From: CAYWEP01 sp964457405 | GTDB taxonomy: Bacteria > Patescibacteriota > Microgenomatia > Levybacterales > UBA12049 | Direction: 5' to 3' | DNA: 11,885 nucleotides | Assembly (NCBI GenBank): GCA_964457405.1 | Contig: CAYWEP010000033.1 | Span: 1-11,885, forward strand | Shown: positions 5,299 through 11,885 of the stretch, one piece after another | How the letters are laid out: each line of letters begins with the position of its first letter | Numbering within the stretch: position 1 is the stretch's first letter | The notes under the pieces: model-generated | What the model was told of the DNA's origin: nothing | The model's database searches: none | The model's input: the letters and a program-made list of their open reading frames with translations, nothing else | Program-made: the position numbers and the translations under genes

Positions 5299-5768
5299 AT
5301 GAAAAATATTGATGACATCAAAACAAGTGCGCTTGACTACTTGAATATGGGTTTTTCCATAGTACCAGTAAAAGGAAAAGTCTCGCTGGTTGATTGGAAG
5401 CAGTATCAGTCAAAGTTACCCACAAAGGATGAGGTTGAGGATTGGTTTCTCAACCTCAATCCCACGGGGGTTGCTGTCTTGTGCGGAAAAATATCTAACA
5501 TTGTTGTCTTGGATATTGAGGCGAACGAAGAAAGTATTGATTCACTGGGTATACCGGAGACTCCGACTGTGCGAAGCGGAGGCGGTGGTAAGCACTACTA
5601 TTTCCGTTATCCAGAATCTGGTTTCGTGAAGTCTTTCAACTTACGACAGAAACTGAAAATACAGGGAGAATTACGGTCTGACGGAAATTATGTTGTTGTG
5701 CCACCATCCATGCATGCCTCTGGCGGTACATACGAATGGGATATCCCACTAGATGAAGTTGAGATGGC
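5299..5768 (+). CDS. replication protein, N-terminal prim-pol domain (continues across gap)
   Basis: This is the start of one large replication protein that resumes after the N run. Residues 1-156 are a bifunctional primase/polymerase (Prim-Pol, PF09250-like) domain, which makes primers and can extend them at plasmid or phage origins. Signatures are FSIVPVKGK near the start, GVAVLCGKISNIVVLDIE with the DxE metal site, SGGGGKHYYFRYP with the conserved His, and NYVVVPPSMHASGGTYEW. The gap falls just after the domain. Reading through requires a true gap length that is a multiple of three, not ten; an apparent TAA-terminated end at 5787 is therefore an artefact. ATG 5299 is six bases after the recombinase stop, without a Shine-Dalgarno sequence. 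Confidence 0.88.
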
Positions 5769-5778
5769 NNNNNNNNNN
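5769..5778. other. assembly gap of ten Ns
   Basis: Ten undetermined bases fall in the linker between the prim-pol and ATPase domains of the replication protein. The flanking frames disagree, so the stated length is a placeholder. Confidence 0.98.
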
Positions 5779-5779
5779 C

Positions 5780-7114
5780 TCTGCTAAACCAAAGGAAGAA
5801 AAAGCATCCAATGACTCTCCAAACGATTGGGAACAACTCATTGAGGGTGTGACCGAGGGTTCTAGAAACACATCTGCTACACGGATTATAGGTAAGTTAT
5901 TGAGACATATACCTCCGTACAACTGGGATGAGATGGTATTACCGATGGTTCAGATGATAAACAGTAGAAACCAACCACCGCTCCCTGAAGCAGAACTGGA
6001 AAGAATCTATGAGAGTCTTGTTGAAAAAGAGTTTTCGAGACGAGCTTCCGAAAACAATTTAACAACAGAGCAACAGACTGCGACTGAAGAATTAAAGCTG
6101 AAACCAATCAGGATTGACGAACTACTTGTTAAAGAGTTGCCAGAGGTTCAATGGACGATAGACCAACTCATTCCCGAATCAGGACTTGCCGTGCTCTCTG
6201 CACCACCGTCTCATCACAAGACATGGTTAGCTCTGTATTTTGCTATCCAAGTGGCAGATGGTGAAATGGTTTTCGACAGGTTCTCTACGAACAAATGTAA
6301 CGTCTTGTTTGTTGAGGAAGATACAAATGAACGATTGATTGCTTCACGAGTCAAAAAACTCTCTTCACCGAGTAATGATTCATCACTTCATTTCCTATTC
6401 AGATGTGGACTTAAGTTCGACAATCCCAGAATGATGGATGAGTTCATTGCGTTTATCAAAGATAACAACATCAAATTTGTTGTCTTTGATTCCCTCATCC
6501 AGTTTCATTCACGGGACGAAAACGTAAACAAAGACATGGCCATGGTCTTTTCTCCATTGAAGAAAATAACGAATTTGGGGGTATCGGTTTTGGTTCTTCA
6601 CCACCACAGAAAAGAAAGCGGAGACGAGGACAATATGTCATGGAGGGACAGGTCTCAAAGTCTCCGAGGTGCTTCCATGATTCTGTCATTACTCAACTCT
6701 CATCTTGTAGTTCATCGTCAGAGCCAGAACAAGTCTATTTTGAGACAGACCAAGCTTTGGGAACGAGAGGAGATGAAGCCGTTGGAGTTTGAGTTGAATG
6801 ACGAGGGAGAAAGAGTCGTCATTAAGTGTCTCGGTCTGCGAGAACAAGAAAAGGATAAGAAGACTCTGGCGAAAGAAACGATACTGGCAAATCTGAATGA
6901 GGAACCGCTTACTCGAAACCAGCTCACGGAGAAGTTAAAGGATCTCGTAAGTACGAGTATCGTTGCGAACCTCATCTCCGAAATGAAGCGTAATAAGGAA
7001 ATTCTTGTAGTCAAAAAGATAGGAAAGAACAATCGAGTTGAACAATACGGATTGCCAGATGATGACCCTGATTTTGACGACGAGACGAAAACAGACGATG
7101 AACAAACTTTATAA
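5780..7114 (+). CDS. replication protein, RepA/RecA-like ATPase (AAA_25) part
   Basis: This continues the prim-pol protein; together they give roughly 600 residues. After a charged linker and a helical domain (about 5820-6060) comes a RepA/AAA_25-type RecA-fold ATPase, probably the helicase or loader unit. The P-loop, APPSHHKTW, is at 6200-6226 with its Lys codon at 6218-6220. Walker B is IKFVVFDS, followed by VSVLVLHHHRKES, the usual AAA_25 sensor strand. The P-loop lacks both canonical glycines but keeps Lys-Thr, a variant I associate with this family. The end (about 6870-7050) looks like a winged helix (TRNQLTEKLKDL and following), then a very acidic tail. Prim-pol plus RepA-like ATPase is the usual initiator of plasmids and integrated plasmid-like elements. 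Confidence 0.88.
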   Translation, partial: SAKPKEEKASNDSPNDWEQLIEGVTEGSRNTSATRIIGKLLRHIPPYNWDEMVLPMVQMINSRNQPPLPEAELERIYESLVEKEFSRRASENNLTTEQQTATEELKLKPIRIDELLVKELPEVQWTIDQLIPESGLAVLSAPPSHHKTWLALYFAIQVADGEMVFDRFSTNKCNVLFVEEDTNERLIASRVKKLSSPSNDSSLHFLFRCGLKFDNPRMMDEFIAFIKDNNIKFVVFDSLIQFHSRDENVNKDMAMVFSPLKKITNLGVSVLVLHHHRKESGDEDNMSWRDRSQSLRGASMILSLLNSHLVVHRQSQNKSILRQTKLWEREEMKPLEFELNDEGERVVIKCLGLREQEKDKKTLAKETILANLNEEPLTRNQLTEKLKDLVSTSIVANLISEMKRNKEILVVKKIGKNNRVEQYGLPDDDPDFDDETKTDDEQTL

Positions 7115-7235
7115 GATTACATTTTCTATAGGGGTTTGTAAGACTGTAAAGTTCGTTCACTCATTTTGGGTAGTCGAAACGATTAAGACGCGCAATACAT
7201 CGCTAAGTTGTTAACACCATCAAATATAGAACCAT

Positions 7236-7484
7236 ATGTACATTGCTGACGCACCATTTAATATCGCAATATATCCATATTTTAAGCCATTTTATAAACA
7301 TATGAATAGCATTGAAGAAGTTAAAGATTGCGTTATAGCAGATGAGATTATGAGGATTCAAAGCCTCACAAGAGAAGATCTCATAAAGGAGTTAATAGAT
7401 GTTGAGTCAAAACAAATCGAGGCGATGACATCCGATGAGTTCATGGCTTACCTAAAAACAAGGAAACATGGAGACGAAGACTAA
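7236..7484 (+). CDS. small helical hypothetical protein before the integrase
   Basis: The frame from ATG 7236 encodes 82 residues. The first 22 (MYIADAPFNIAIYPYFKPFY and onward) differ in character from the rest, and ATG 7302 is an alternative start giving about 60 residues. The remainder is acidic and helical (SIEEVKDCVIADEIMRIQSLTREDLIKEL, shown in part), with SDEFMAYLKTRK near the end. The stop overlaps the recombinase start by 17 bases, so it is probably coupled to it. A small gene next to an integrase could be a directionality factor, but no DNA-binding motif is clear. The 121 bases upstream hold no gene; TATAGA at 7225-7230 is a possible -10 box without a good -35. Confidence 0.55.
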   Translation: MYIADAPFNIAIYPYFKPFYKHMNSIEEVKDCVIADEIMRIQSLTREDLIKELIDVESKQIEAMTSDEFMAYLKTRKHGDED

Positions 7485-9255
7485 ACAACTAAATAAGAAT
7501 CCGCGAGCGGCTCTGTATTTGCGTGTTTCGACGACCGAGCAAGCGAAAGAAGACCATTATGGTATTCCGATTCAAGCGGAAAAATGTAAGGCATATTGTG
7601 ATCTCCTCGATTATTCATACGATGAGACGAGTATTTACAAAGATGAGGGAATATCAGGAGCATTACCCGTTGAGGAACGACCAGCACTAAATAGACTTAT
7701 TCAAGACGCGAGGGAAGGAAAGATAGACACGGTAGTAGTTAAAGCGCTTGACCGATTAAGTAGAAACTTAAGAATATTGCTCAATGTAATACATGAGCTG
7801 GAGGGGCTTGATGTAAAGCTCGTTTCAGTACTCGAACAGTTTAATACGACAACAGCGATGGGTAAGTCCCAAGTGAATATGATGGGAACTTTTGCTCAAT
7901 GGGAAAGAGATACTATCACCGAAAGAATGCAGGGAGGCAGAAGAAGTGCGGCCAAGGACGGTAAATGGGTTTGGGGGAGTCCTCCTTATGGTTATCGTCT
8001 CAGAGGAGATAAAAAGAAACTTATCGTGCATAAGGAAGAAGCAAAGTGGGTGCAAGCTTTCTTCAGTTGGTTGGTTGATGAGAAGCTCTCTCTTACTGGA
8101 ATCCAGAAACGAGCAAATGAACTCAAAGTTCCATGTTATGCGTTAAGGGTACGAAAACGAAAAGAGAATAGTGGTTACTGGCAAAAATCTAGTATCGCCA
8201 GAATCCTTTGCAATCCAATATATACAGGGTCAGATGAGTTCTACAGATACAAAAGAGGAAAGAAAAGATTGTCAGTATTGTTGGGTGATGAGACACAACA
8301 ACATGACGAAAGTCAGTGGGTTTCATTTACGACAGAACAGATTGTAACCAAAAAGCAGTTTGAACTTGCCAAACAACAACTTCTAAAGAATAGGAACATG
8401 GCGAGTAGGAATCTTAAGAATGTCTATTTGTTCAATAAACTCTTATATTGCGGTGCATGCGGACTAAAGTTATTTGCTGGCAACAAGCCACCAAAGACAC
8501 CAGAACAAAACATATTCAGGTTTTATCACGGAGGCAGAGATCCAAAATGGAAAAGCGAGCATATTGTTAATAACACACGCTGTAGTTCCTGCGGGGATAT
8601 TGGGGAAGCTCGATTGGAGTCTATTTGGGATACCATCGAGCAGTTGCTTACGAATCCAACTTACATGATGAATAAGTTAAAGGATTATGATGTGTCAGTA
8701 CCAGTTGCTAGTGCAAAATCAAAACTAGACGAACTCGATAAGAGACTAAAAGCGATTCAACAAAGGAAGAAGCGTGTCAGTCAGGTGTATGAAGAAAGTA
8801 ACACGATGGATTACGTCACATTCCAGAAAAAGATGGATGAGTGTAAGAGAGACGAAGAAAAGCTAAAAAATGAGGTTTCACTATTGAACCAGAAACTTTT
8901 AAGAAAGGATGAGGTACGAGCAAGTGAACAACATTTTGAGAATCTATTTAAGGAGTTGAAGACTAAGGTGGTTAGTGCGACTTATGAGGAGAAATCAGAA
9001 GTCATCCATTTACTAGTTGATAAGATATTCGTCTACAAACGAAAGGAGCTTGCTGAGGTGAGATTGAATGTGCCAGTACTGTCGTCTACAGATACAAAAA
9101 ATGGCCATAATTATATAGAAACCAAGACGGATTTGAGTACACACCGTTTAGGAAATGTGGACACAAAAGATAATGCTTTGAGTACATACCGTCCTTACGG
9201 TGAGGATACAAAAATGGGTATCGAAAACAAATTGTGTACACACCGTTTTTATTGA
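7468..9255 (+). CDS. large serine recombinase (integrase)
   Basis: This 595-residue integrase should recombine attP and attB through a serine-linked intermediate. The resolvase domain spans about 13-160, with LYLRVST containing nucleophile Ser21 and LDRLSRN (94-100) carrying active-site arginines. The Recombinase domain (about 170-310) contains GSPPYGYRL and ILCNPIYTG. A zinc ribbon uses Cys328/Cys331 and Cys372/Cys375. A coiled coil follows (about 415-500). Residues 542-595 are an unusual tail of three units beginning DTK and containing L-(S/C)-T-(H/Y)-R. The domain order is complete for the family. AAGGA lies close before ATG 7468. The last codons and TGA coincide with the element-chromosome junction, so the C-terminus may change on excision. 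This is the likely enzyme that inserted the element. Confidence 0.95.
   Translation: METKTKQLNKNPRAALYLRVSTTEQAKEDHYGIPIQAEKCKAYCDLLDYSYDETSIYKDEGISGALPVEERPALNRLIQDAREGKIDTVVVKALDRLSRNLRILLNVIHELEGLDVKLVSVLEQFNTTTAMGKSQVNMMGTFAQWERDTITERMQGGRRSAAKDGKWVWGSPPYGYRLRGDKKKLIVHKEEAKWVQAFFSWLVDEKLSLTGIQKRANELKVPCYALRVRKRKENSGYWQKSSIARILCNPIYTGSDEFYRYKRGKKRLSVLLGDETQQHDESQWVSFTTEQIVTKKQFELAKQQLLKNRNMASRNLKNVYLFNKLLYCGACGLKLFAGNKPPKTPEQNIFRFYHGGRDPKWKSEHIVNNTRCSSCGDIGEARLESIWDTIEQLLTNPTYMMNKLKDYDVSVPVASAKSKLDELDKRLKAIQQRKKRVSQVYEESNTMDYVTFQKKMDECKRDEEKLKNEVSLLNQKLLRKDEVRASEQHFENLFKELKTKVVSATYEEKSEVIHLLVDKIFVYKRKELAEVRLNVPVLSSTDTKNGHNYIETKTDLSTHRLGNVDTKDNALSTYRPYGEDTKMGIENKLCTHRFY
9091..9252 (+). repeat. 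degenerate direct repeats at the integrase 3' end (att-like)
   Basis: Three in-frame units start GA(T/C)ACAAAA at 9091, 9160 and 9205. Each carries a copy of GTACA(C/T)ACCGT, at 9137, 9182 and 9236. The first and third copies share 13 identical bases (GTACACACCGTTT). The middle unit contains the small dyad ACCGT-CCTT-ACGGT (9188-9201), and the third contains the palindrome GTGTACAC (9234-9241). The third copy sits on the integration junction, so the units could be recombinase-binding half-sites. Confidence 0.65.
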
Positions 9256-9964
9256 GACGCCCAAAGGCCACCAAGTTCTTATTGACGGCGGGCCTGGCCG
9301 CGCGGTACTTTCCGAGTTGAGCCGTATCATGCCTGCGCTCGATCGATCACTTGATGTGGTAGTCGCAACGCACACCGATCTTGATCATATAGGCGGGCTT
9401 GCGGAAGTTGCCGATAAATACGATATCGGCATGGCAGTAGAAAATGGCTTTGCGGCAGATTCGGGCATTTATCAGACGTTTGAGAAAAAACTTGATAATA
9501 AAAAAATCACACGCCGCAAAGCGCGTGCGGGCGATCGCCTCGTGCTTGACTCCGGAATCCATCTCGATATCTTGGGGCCGGTTCCCGAAGATTTTACGCC
9601 GCCCCCGGAAAAACCAAATGAAGTGATGATTGTAGCGCGCCTAATATATGGCGAGAGCGAGTTTCTTTTTATGGGGGACATTGAGCGAGGAGACGAATTG
9701 CGGTTTCTTTCGAGCGGGCTCGATGTACAAAGCGATGTTTTAAAGGTGGCGCATCACGGCTCGCGCTTTTCAACAACCGATCTTTTTTTGGAAAAAGTAT
9801 CGCCGCATCACGCCGTGATCTCTGTCGGCGGCAAAAACAGCTACGGCCATCCGCATAAAGAAACGCTTGAGCGCCTTGCGCGCTCGGGCGCCACACTGTC
9901 GCGCACCGATCGCGACGGCCGCGTTACATTTATCAGTGACGGCAAGGATATATCAGTTGAATAA
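9200..9964 (+). CDS. ComEC/Rec2-type metallo-beta-lactamase domain, 5' end lost to integration
   Basis: This is the MBL domain found at the C-terminus of ComEC/Rec2 DNA-uptake proteins and in small stand-alone relatives. The metal-site sequences are clear: THTDLDH (His58, Asp60, Asp62, His63, counting from a GTG at 9200), FMGD with Asp160, VAHHGS (185-186), then GHPHKETLERL. The host-derived part begins near 9245. The initial strand with the DVGQGD motif, and anything before it, is absent. The only in-frame start is GTG 9200 inside the integrase gene, with no Shine-Dalgarno sequence, so expression is doubtful. The gene is therefore probably inactivated, and is restored on precise excision. 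Its GC content matches ndk and the beta-CASP gene downstream. Whether the intact protein had ComEC membrane helices cannot be seen here. Confidence 0.85.
   Translation: MRIQKWVSKTNCVHTVFIETPKGHQVLIDGGPGRAVLSELSRIMPALDRSLDVVVATHTDLDHIGGLAEVADKYDIGMAVENGFAADSGIYQTFEKKLDNKKITRRKARAGDRLVLDSGIHLDILGPVPEDFTPPPEKPNEVMIVARLIYGESEFLFMGDIERGDELRFLSSGLDVQSDVLKVAHHGSRFSTTDLFLEKVSPHHAVISVGGKNSYGHPHKETLERLARSGATLSRTDRDGRVTFISDGKDISVE
9234..9260 (+). other. predicted attachment junction (element end / chromosome)
   Basis: Left of this point the sequence is AT-rich integrase coding sequence; right of it, the GC-rich MBL gene reads VFIETPKGHQVLIDGG in its own frame. Family members have a G-Q-G-D-(A/T) motif just before this strand, which is missing here and replaced by element sequence. 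The crossover should lie between about 9236 and 9256. The exact core cannot be fixed without the other end or an empty site. Confidence 0.7.
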
Positions 9965-9991
9965 CGTGGCATTTTCTGATATCATCATTTT
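9957..9991 (+). promoter_or_regulatory. ndk promoter candidate, leaderless layout
   Basis: TTGAAT (9957-9962), 17 bases, then TATCAT (9980-9985), ending six bases before ATG 9992. Predicted transcription would begin at the start codon, and no Shine-Dalgarno sequence is present. It would keep ndk and the next gene expressed although the upstream gene is interrupted. Confidence 0.5.
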
Positions 9992-10582
9992 ATGAATCAT
10001 CCACGAGAGGAACGCACCTTTCTTTTAGTCAAGCCGGACGGCGTAAAGCGCGGGCTTGTGGGCGAGATTGTGCGCCGTATTGAACAGCGAAATCTAAAAA
10101 TTATCGCGCTTCAAATGATTGAACCCGGGCGCGAGATGTTTGATAAACACTACCCTAAGGATCCGGCATGGATAAAGCGAGTAGGCGAGAAAACTCTTGC
10201 TACGTATCAAAAATATGGGTATGACGCCAAAGCCGAGCTTGGCACGGAAAAGCCCGAAGAGATAGGCCCCATGGTGCGCGGGTGGCTTTTGGATTTTATG
10301 ACATCGGGTCCTGTTGTCAAAATGATTGTTGAGGGAGTTCACGCAATTGATATGGTGCGGAAAATTGCTGGAGCCACTATGCCCTCGGCAGCGGAAATGG
10401 GGACAATCAGGGGCGACTTTTCTGTGGATTCGCCGGCATCTGCTAACCGCGATAAGCGCTCTGTCCACAACCTTGTGCACGCATCCGAAACGCCGGAAGA
10501 GGCGGCGCACGAAATAAAACTTTGGTTTGGTGCGGACGAACTCCACGCATATAGACGGACAGAAGAAGATTTGACGTTTTAA
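9992..10582 (+). CDS. ndk: nucleoside diphosphate kinase, long form
   Basis: It transfers the gamma-phosphate from ATP to nucleoside diphosphates through a phosphohistidine, balancing NTP and dNTP pools in the cytoplasm. FLLVKPDGVKRGLVGEI (residues 10-26, with Lys14) and NLVHASET with active-site His163 are diagnostic. At 196 residues it is about 50 longer than the usual bacterial enzyme of about 140. The extra sequence lies near residues 50-105 (around KDPAWIKRVGEKTLATYQKYGYDAK, cited in part), before VVKMIVEGVHAI. I associate such long-insert forms with CPR bacteria and some archaea. ATG 9992 follows a promoter-like sequence. The next gene starts two bases after its stop, so the two form an operon. 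It is a chromosomal housekeeping gene. Confidence 0.93.
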   Translation: MNHPREERTFLLVKPDGVKRGLVGEIVRRIEQRNLKIIALQMIEPGREMFDKHYPKDPAWIKRVGEKTLATYQKYGYDAKAELGTEKPEEIGPMVRGWLLDFMTSGPVVKMIVEGVHAIDMVRKIAGATMPSAAEMGTIRGDFSVDSPASANRDKRSVHNLVHASETPEEAAHEIKLWFGADELHAYRRTEEDLTF

Positions 10583-10584
10583 CG

Positions 10585-11885
10585 ATGCCCAAAATCACTT
10601 TTTACGGCGGCGCGCAGGAAGTAACCGGATCAAACTACTTGCTGGAGGCCTCGGGCAAAAAGATTCTTGTGGACTGCGGGATGTTTCAGGGCTCGCGGTT
10701 TTCTGCCGAGCGCAACCATGAAAATTTTCCATATGACCCGCGAGAGATTGATGCGCTTTTTGTAACGCACGCGCATATTGATCACACCGGCCGCATCCCG
10801 CGGCTTGCGCGTGCAGGATTTCGTGGGCGTATTTTCTCAACTCCGCCGACAAAAGATTTTGCCGGTCTCATGCTTGAGGACAGCTTGGGCGTGCTTGAAA
10901 AAGAAGCGCGCCGCAACAGCGAGCAGGAGGCGCTTTACACTACAGATGATATTGTCTCAACGATGCGGCTTTGGGAGGCGGTTCCATACGGCGAACGCGC
11001 AGAAATTGGAGGCGTCAAGGCCCGCATACACAACGCCGGGCACATTTTGGGTTCAAGCATGATTGAATTTGAAGCGGAGGGAAAGCGCATAATGTTTACG
11101 GGAGACTTGGGCAACGCGCCGATGCCGCTTTTAAATCCGCCAGATCGCGTAGAAAATCTTTATGCGCTCGTTATTGAATCTGCCTATGGAAACCGTGTGC
11201 ACGAAGATGCTTACGGGCGCAAACTCAAGCTAGAGCGCGCGGTTGAGGATACTGTCAAGCGCGGAGGAGTGCTTATGATTCCGGCGTTTGCGCTTGAACG
11301 CACGCAAGAGCTTCTCTATGAGTTTAATGATCTGGTCGAGCACGGGCGCATTCCCAAAGTCCCTATTTTTTTGGACAGCCCCCTGTCTATCCGCGCGACA
11401 GATATTTATAAGCGTTACAGCTCATATTTTTCGAGCGAAGCGCGGCAGCTCATGCGCTCTGGCGACGACCTCTTTCAATTTCCGGGCCTTCGTAAAACTC
11501 TTGCTACCGATGAGTCAAAATCAATCAATGATGTTGATGGCCCAAAGATTATTATTGCCGGAGCAGGCATGATGCAGGGCGGGCGGATACTTCATCACGC
11601 GCGGCGTTACTTGCCGGACCAAAACAGCACGGTGCTTTTTATCGGATACCTTGCTGCAGGGTCGCTCGGCAGGCGCATTGTGGATGGAGAAACTACAGTT
11701 TCTATTATGGGCGAGCGCGTGGCGGTACGCGCCGAGGCGCGCTCTATTGGCGGGTATTCAGCGCATGCAGATACAAACCAGCTGCTTGATTTTGTGCGCA
11801 CCGGGGCGGACACGCTCAAAAAAGTATTTGTAGTGCAAGGCGAGCCCGCGGCGGCTTTGTTTTTTACCCAGCGCGTACGCGATTA
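10585..11885 (+). CDS. beta-CASP metallo-beta-lactamase, probable RNA nuclease (3' partial)
   Basis: The frame gives 433 residues and runs off the right edge. It is an MBL-fold/beta-CASP protein of the CPSF73/YSH1-like group, zinc-dependent RNA endo- or exonucleases. Motif 2 is THAHIDH (His62, His64, Asp66, His67). Motif 3 is GHILGS with His153. Motif 4 is TGDLGN with Asp174. Beta-CASP motif A has Glu198 in VIESAYGN. PAFALERTQELL marks the beta-CASP insert, and GGRILHHARRYL (His337/338) motif B. GYSAHAD with His394 is motif C. All expected catalytic residues are present, and only the last few dozen residues should be missing. ATG 10585 lies two bases after the ndk stop without a Shine-Dalgarno sequence. 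RNA processing or decay is the likely role. Confidence 0.93.
   Translation, partial: MPKITFYGGAQEVTGSNYLLEASGKKILVDCGMFQGSRFSAERNHENFPYDPREIDALFVTHAHIDHTGRIPRLARAGFRGRIFSTPPTKDFAGLMLEDSLGVLEKEARRNSEQEALYTTDDIVSTMRLWEAVPYGERAEIGGVKARIHNAGHILGSSMIEFEAEGKRIMFTGDLGNAPMPLLNPPDRVENLYALVIESAYGNRVHEDAYGRKLKLERAVEDTVKRGGVLMIPAFALERTQELLYEFNDLVEHGRIPKVPIFLDSPLSIRATDIYKRYSSYFSSEARQLMRSGDDLFQFPGLRKTLATDESKSINDVDGPKIIIAGAGMMQGGRILHHARRYLPDQNSTVLFIGYLAAGSLGRRIVDGETTVSIMGERVAVRAEARSIGGYSAHADTNQLLDFVRTGADTLKKVFVVQGEPAAALFFTQRVRD

Noticed and set aside
5779..5787. Stop codon ending the prim-pol frame
   Set aside because: It arises only because the N run has a placeholder length; protein similarity continues in the other frame.
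1..9244. Prophage interpretation
   Set aside because: No capsid, portal, terminase, tail or holin gene is recognisable; the amidase alone does not make it a phage.
1..11885. tRNA, rRNA or CRISPR array
   Set aside because: No cloverleaf, rRNA-like block or regularly spaced identical repeat was seen on either strand; the integration target is a protein gene, not a tRNA.

Overview
The window looks like the chromosome of a Candidate Phyla Radiation (Patescibacteria) bacterium carrying most of one integrated mobile element. This placement is an inference. It rests on the unusually long nucleoside diphosphate kinase, the compact MBL-fold gene, the tight spacing and the scarcity of Shine-Dalgarno sequences. 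TGA ends several genes, so the code looks standard. Everything left of about 9,245 is visibly AT-richer (roughly 40% GC by eye) than the flank to its right (roughly 55%). The composition changes sharply inside a gene at the 3' end of a large serine recombinase. That point is read as one end of the element; the other end lies beyond the left edge.

Element, left to right. An unrecognised partial gene (2-175) is followed by a gene-free leader that folds strongly as RNA (270-371) and a second hairpin touching the next start codon. Next comes an envelope module: a membrane-anchored coiled-coil protein, a secreted Amidase_3 peptidoglycan amidase and a 57-residue gene overlapping it by ATGA. After a 340-base gap is a two-HTH DNA-binding protein with a promoter-like sequence whose -35 box sits in a palindrome, closed by a clear terminator. 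A second cluster follows: two micro-genes, an unknown 89-residue gene, a cytosine-5 DNA methyltransferase broken by a frameshift, an unknown 106-residue gene, a truncated catalytic-domain serine recombinase, and a prim-pol/RecA-like ATPase replication protein. Several of these genes are joined by exactly six-base stop-to-start spacers. Two runs of ten Ns (4885-4894 and 5769-5778) are assembly gaps that break the recombinase and the replication protein. A small gene then overlaps the full-length large serine recombinase (7468-9255).

Flank. The recombinase runs into the catalytic region of a ComEC/Rec2-type metallo-beta-lactamase gene whose 5' part is missing. This gene is the apparent integration target. 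It is followed by ndk and, two bases later, a beta-CASP metallo-beta-lactamase that runs off the window. These three look like ordinary chromosomal genes.

Working model: the element encodes its own replication initiator (prim-pol/ATPase), integrase, methyltransferase, regulator and wall-opening enzyme, as expected of an integrative plasmid or conjugative-type element. No transfer gene is recognisable inside the window, so conjugation is not shown. The most unusual features are the switch-like RNA at 270-420, the recombinase tail built from att-like repeats, and the SD-poor, reinitiation-style gene spacing.
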